Of a stretch of 64,000 bases of DNA, positions 61,768-64,000 are shown one piece after another. The notes under the pieces were generated by a model. The model was not told the DNA's origin. It ran no database searches and was given only the letters and a program-made list of their open reading frames with translations. The position numbers and the translations under genes are program-made. The DNA is taken from the NCBI RefSeq assembly GCF_017742245.1, contig NZ_JAGHKO010000011.1, positions 210,464 through 274,463 on the forward strand, in the 5' to 3' direction. This DNA is from Niastella soli (GTDB lineage Bacteria; Bacteroidota; Bacteroidia; Chitinophagales; Chitinophagaceae). The stretch's first letter is position 1. Each line of letters starts with the position of its first letter.

Positions 61768-63453
61768 ATGTCAGTAAAGAAACGAATTGCTTTTGTCATT
61801 TCCACGATCCTCGTTATTAATGTATTCTCCCAGGAGAAAGCTACTATTCAAATAAACTACGCCAAAGAGACCGGCGACATGAAACCCGTATGGGCGTGGT
61901 TCGGGTACGATGAGCCGAACTATACTTACATGAAAGACGGGAAGAAATTATTGTCAGAGATCGCGGCATTAAGTCCCACCCCGGTACACGTACGAGCCCA
62001 TAATTTATTGACCACCGGCGATGGAACGCCTGCCCTGAAATGGGGTTCTACCAATGCCTATACCGAAGATGCAAATGGTAATCCCGTTTATAACTGGACC
62101 ATCACCGACAGTATCTTTGATACCTATATTAAACGAGGCATGAAGCCCCTGGCGCAAATAGGGTTTATGCCTGAAGCCTTATCGAGCCATCCGCAACCCT
62201 ATAAACACGACTGGCAGCCCGGGCAACCCTACAGTAAGATCTTTACCGGTTGGGCATACCCGCCAAAAGATTATAAAAAATGGGGAACGCTTGTTTATGA
62301 ATGGGTAAAGCATTGTGTTAACCGGTATGGAAAAAAAGAAGTGGAAAGCTGGTACTGGGAACTATGGAATGAACCCAATGGTGGCAACGGTTACTGGAAG
62401 GGAACGGTTCAGGAGTATTGCAAATTGTACGACTATACCTCCGATGCCGTAAAACGCGCCTTGCCAACAGCCCGTATTGGCGGCCCGCATGTAACAGGAC
62501 CCTCTGGTAGCGGTGCGGCCCAATTCCTCAAAACATTTCTACAACACTGCATCAATGATACCAATGCCGTAACTGGTAAAACAGGAGCGCCCCTTGATTT
62601 TATTGCCTTTCATGCCAAAGGCGCGCCGCGTATCGTGAACGGACATGTACGCATGGGCATCAGTAACCAATTGCGTGATATCTCGAGCGGATTCGAAATA
62701 GTGGCTTCTTTTAAAGAATGGAAGGATTTACCAATTGTAATAGGGGAGAGTGACCCCGAAGGTTGTGCCGCCTGTGGTATGGCTACCAATCCGGAGAATG
62801 CCTATCGCAATGGTACCATGTATTCATCGTATACGGCGGCTGCCTTTGCACGCAAATATTTACTGGCTGATCATTTTAAGGTAAACCTGTTGGGCGCCGT
62901 ATCCTGGTCATTTGAATTTGAGGACCAACCCTGGTTCTATGGCTTTCGCGACCTGGCCACTAACGGCGTTGATAAACCGGTATTGAATGTTTTCAGGATG
63001 TTTGGTGTGATGGGCGGAAAAAGGGTCGCAGTGAACAGCGATCAGATGGTTCCCTTAATCAATATCCGCGATTCAGGGGTGCGCAGGGACGCCACGGATG
63101 TAGGTGCCATCGCTGCAAAGAGCAATCAGTCGGCCACTGCCATGATCTGGAATTACCACGACGATGATACCACCGGTATACCTGCAACAATAGTATTGCA
63201 ATGCACAGGGCTTCCGGGCAAACAGGTTACCCTGCAACAATACCGGATAGATGCGGCGCACAGCAACTCGTATGAAGTTTGGAAGAAGATGGGTTCGCCG
63301 CAAAAACCCACGGCTGAACAGATCGCGCAATTGGAAAAGGCCGGACAACTGGAGCAAACTGGTACGTCAAAGGAAACCATAAAAAACGGGTCATTACAAT
63401 TGAACATGCAACTCCCAAGACAGGGAATCGTCTTTATAAAGATGACCTGGTGA
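61768..63453 (+). CDS. Secreted GH39-type glycoside hydrolase (beta-xylosidase-like)
   Basis: A 561-aa enzyme with the signal peptide MSVKKRIAFVISTILVINVFSQ. The TIM barrel shows WYWELWNEPNGGNGYWKG with acid/base Glu202 and IVIGESDPEGCAACG with nucleophile Glu327, and early marker PVWAWFGYDEPNYTY. A C-terminal beta domain follows from about residue 450. GH39 enzymes are retaining beta-xylosidases or alpha-L-iduronidases, and related Bacteroidota members act on plant cell-wall oligosaccharides. It is the last gene of the GH43-GH28-GH39 group. The 132-bp tandem repeat starts 110 bp later. Confidence 0.85.
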   Translation: MSVKKRIAFVISTILVINVFSQEKATIQINYAKETGDMKPVWAWFGYDEPNYTYMKDGKKLLSEIAALSPTPVHVRAHNLLTTGDGTPALKWGSTNAYTEDANGNPVYNWTITDSIFDTYIKRGMKPLAQIGFMPEALSSHPQPYKHDWQPGQPYSKIFTGWAYPPKDYKKWGTLVYEWVKHCVNRYGKKEVESWYWELWNEPNGGNGYWKGTVQEYCKLYDYTSDAVKRALPTARIGGPHVTGPSGSGAAQFLKTFLQHCINDTNAVTGKTGAPLDFIAFHAKGAPRIVNGHVRMGISNQLRDISSGFEIVASFKEWKDLPIVIGESDPEGCAACGMATNPENAYRNGTMYSSYTAAAFARKYLLADHFKVNLLGAVSWSFEFEDQPWFYGFRDLATNGVDKPVLNVFRMFGVMGGKRVAVNSDQMVPLINIRDSGVRRDATDVGAIAAKSNQSATAMIWNYHDDDTTGIPATIVLQCTGLPGKQVTLQQYRIDAAHSNSYEVWKKMGSPQKPTAEQIAQLEKAGQLEQTGTSKETIKNGSLQLNMQLPRQGIVFIKMTW

Positions 63454-63562
63454 AAACTAAGGCCTACCTGGCGCTCCGATGCAATGTAGGGGAGGCTCTG
63501 ATGCAATTGTGCGGGGTTGATGAGGCATAAACGGATGCTTGCGCCAGGAAGGTGAGAACATG

Positions 63563-64000
63563 ACCTGTCAGGTCTGTCCATCATGGTAGCCCGGCAAGTT
63601 CAAAAGGCAGACCTTACAGGTCTTCCCTCTAATGGCGCAAGTATCCGCTTGTGCCGGGTAGGAAAGTATAAGACCTGTCTTGTTTGAAAACCCGACCTGT
63701 CAGGTCTGTCCATCATGGTAGCCCGGCAAGTTCAAAAGGCAGACCTTACAGGTCTGCCCTCTAATGGCGCAAGTATCCGCTTGTGCCGGGTAGGAAAGTA
63801 TAAGACCTGTCTTGTTTGAGAACCCGACCTGTCAGGTCTGTCCATCATGGTAGCCCGGCAAGTTCAAAAGGCAGACCTTACAGGTCTGCCCTCTAATGGC
63901 GCAAGTGTCCGCTTGTGCCGGGTAGGAAAGTATAAGACCTGTCTTGTTTGAAAACCCGACCTGTCAGGTCTGTCCATCATGGTAGCCCGGCAAGTTCAAA
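63563..64000. repeat. 132-bp tandem repeat, at least 3.3 copies, continuing past the window edge
   Basis: Unit starts at 63563, 63695, 63827 and 63959 are exactly 132 bp apart and differ by only a few bases. Each unit holds three palindromes: GACCTG-T-CAGGTC, CAGACCT-TAC-AGGTCTG (first unit altered) and a GGCGCAAG/CTTGTGCC hairpin (63634-63655 in unit 1). An inverted, diverged copy of the last hairpin lies just before the array at 63524-63545. No open frame is conserved. Confidence 0.95.

Noticed and set aside
63563..64000. CRISPR array or insertion sequence at the right edge
   Set aside because: The 132-bp units are contiguous with no variable spacers, and no transposase frame or terminal inverted repeats of an element are visible.

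Overview
The window looks like a chromosomal segment of a Bacteroidota bacterium, most likely a soil- or plant-associated Chitinophagaceae (Niastella/Chitinophaga-like). The evidence is indirect: an ECF sigma factor and a FecR anti-sigma factor, TlpA-type thioredoxins with Bacteroidota N-terminal domains, a TIGR03435-like domain, many small SPII lipoproteins, a Bacteroidota-style giant Rhs pair, and a rhamnose operon with the fused aldolase/dehydrogenase. No rRNA, tRNA, CRISPR array, insertion sequence or phage gene was seen.

Layout. 1-5.1 kb: a D-threonine aldolase-like enzyme (cut by the window edge) behind a GntP-family permease, a YdjM-like membrane protein and a phospholipase D/cardiolipin synthase-like protein. 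5.2-9.4 kb: a FecR anti-sigma factor and an ECF sigma factor on the same strand, separated by 2.4 kb of non-coding, repeat-filled DNA with three minus-strand terminators. 10-11 kb: a RES/Xre toxin-antitoxin pair. 11.1-19.1 kb: a complete L-rhamnose catabolic operon (transporter, fused aldolase/dehydrogenase, mutarotase, isomerase, kinase) with a divergent GntR-type regulator. 19.7-31.5 kb: secreted pectin-side-chain enzymes (GH105, CE12, GH78) mixed with thioredoxin-like proteins and small lipoproteins. 32.5-53.6 kb: one very tight seven-gene operon (outer-membrane barrel candidate, secreted beta protein, lipoprotein, 2218-aa Rhs-like protein, small membrane-anchored protein, 3080-aa Rhs toxin, immunity candidate). 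53.8-58.9 kb: a coiled-coil surface protein, an LDH2-family dehydrogenase, lipoproteins and a tandem triplet of small membrane proteins. 59-63.5 kb: GH43, GH28 and GH39 enzymes, then a 132-bp tandem repeat that runs off the window.

How the genes fit together. The GH28, GH105, CE12, GH78, GH43 and GH39 enzymes could together deacetylate and cut rhamnogalacturonan and its side chains and release L-rhamnose. The rha operon would import rhamnose and convert it to rhamnulose, rhamnulose-1-phosphate, DHAP and lactaldehyde. No SusC/SusD pair or polysaccharide lyase is in the window, so the oligosaccharide import step must be encoded elsewhere.

The best candidate for a little-described system is the 32.5-53.6 kb operon, which looks like a self-contained Rhs toxin export and display system. 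A second theme is the non-coding DNA. Many spacers consist of short words (often 7 nt) arranged as tandem or inverted repeats, including long hairpins at three of the four gene junctions of the rhamnose operon.
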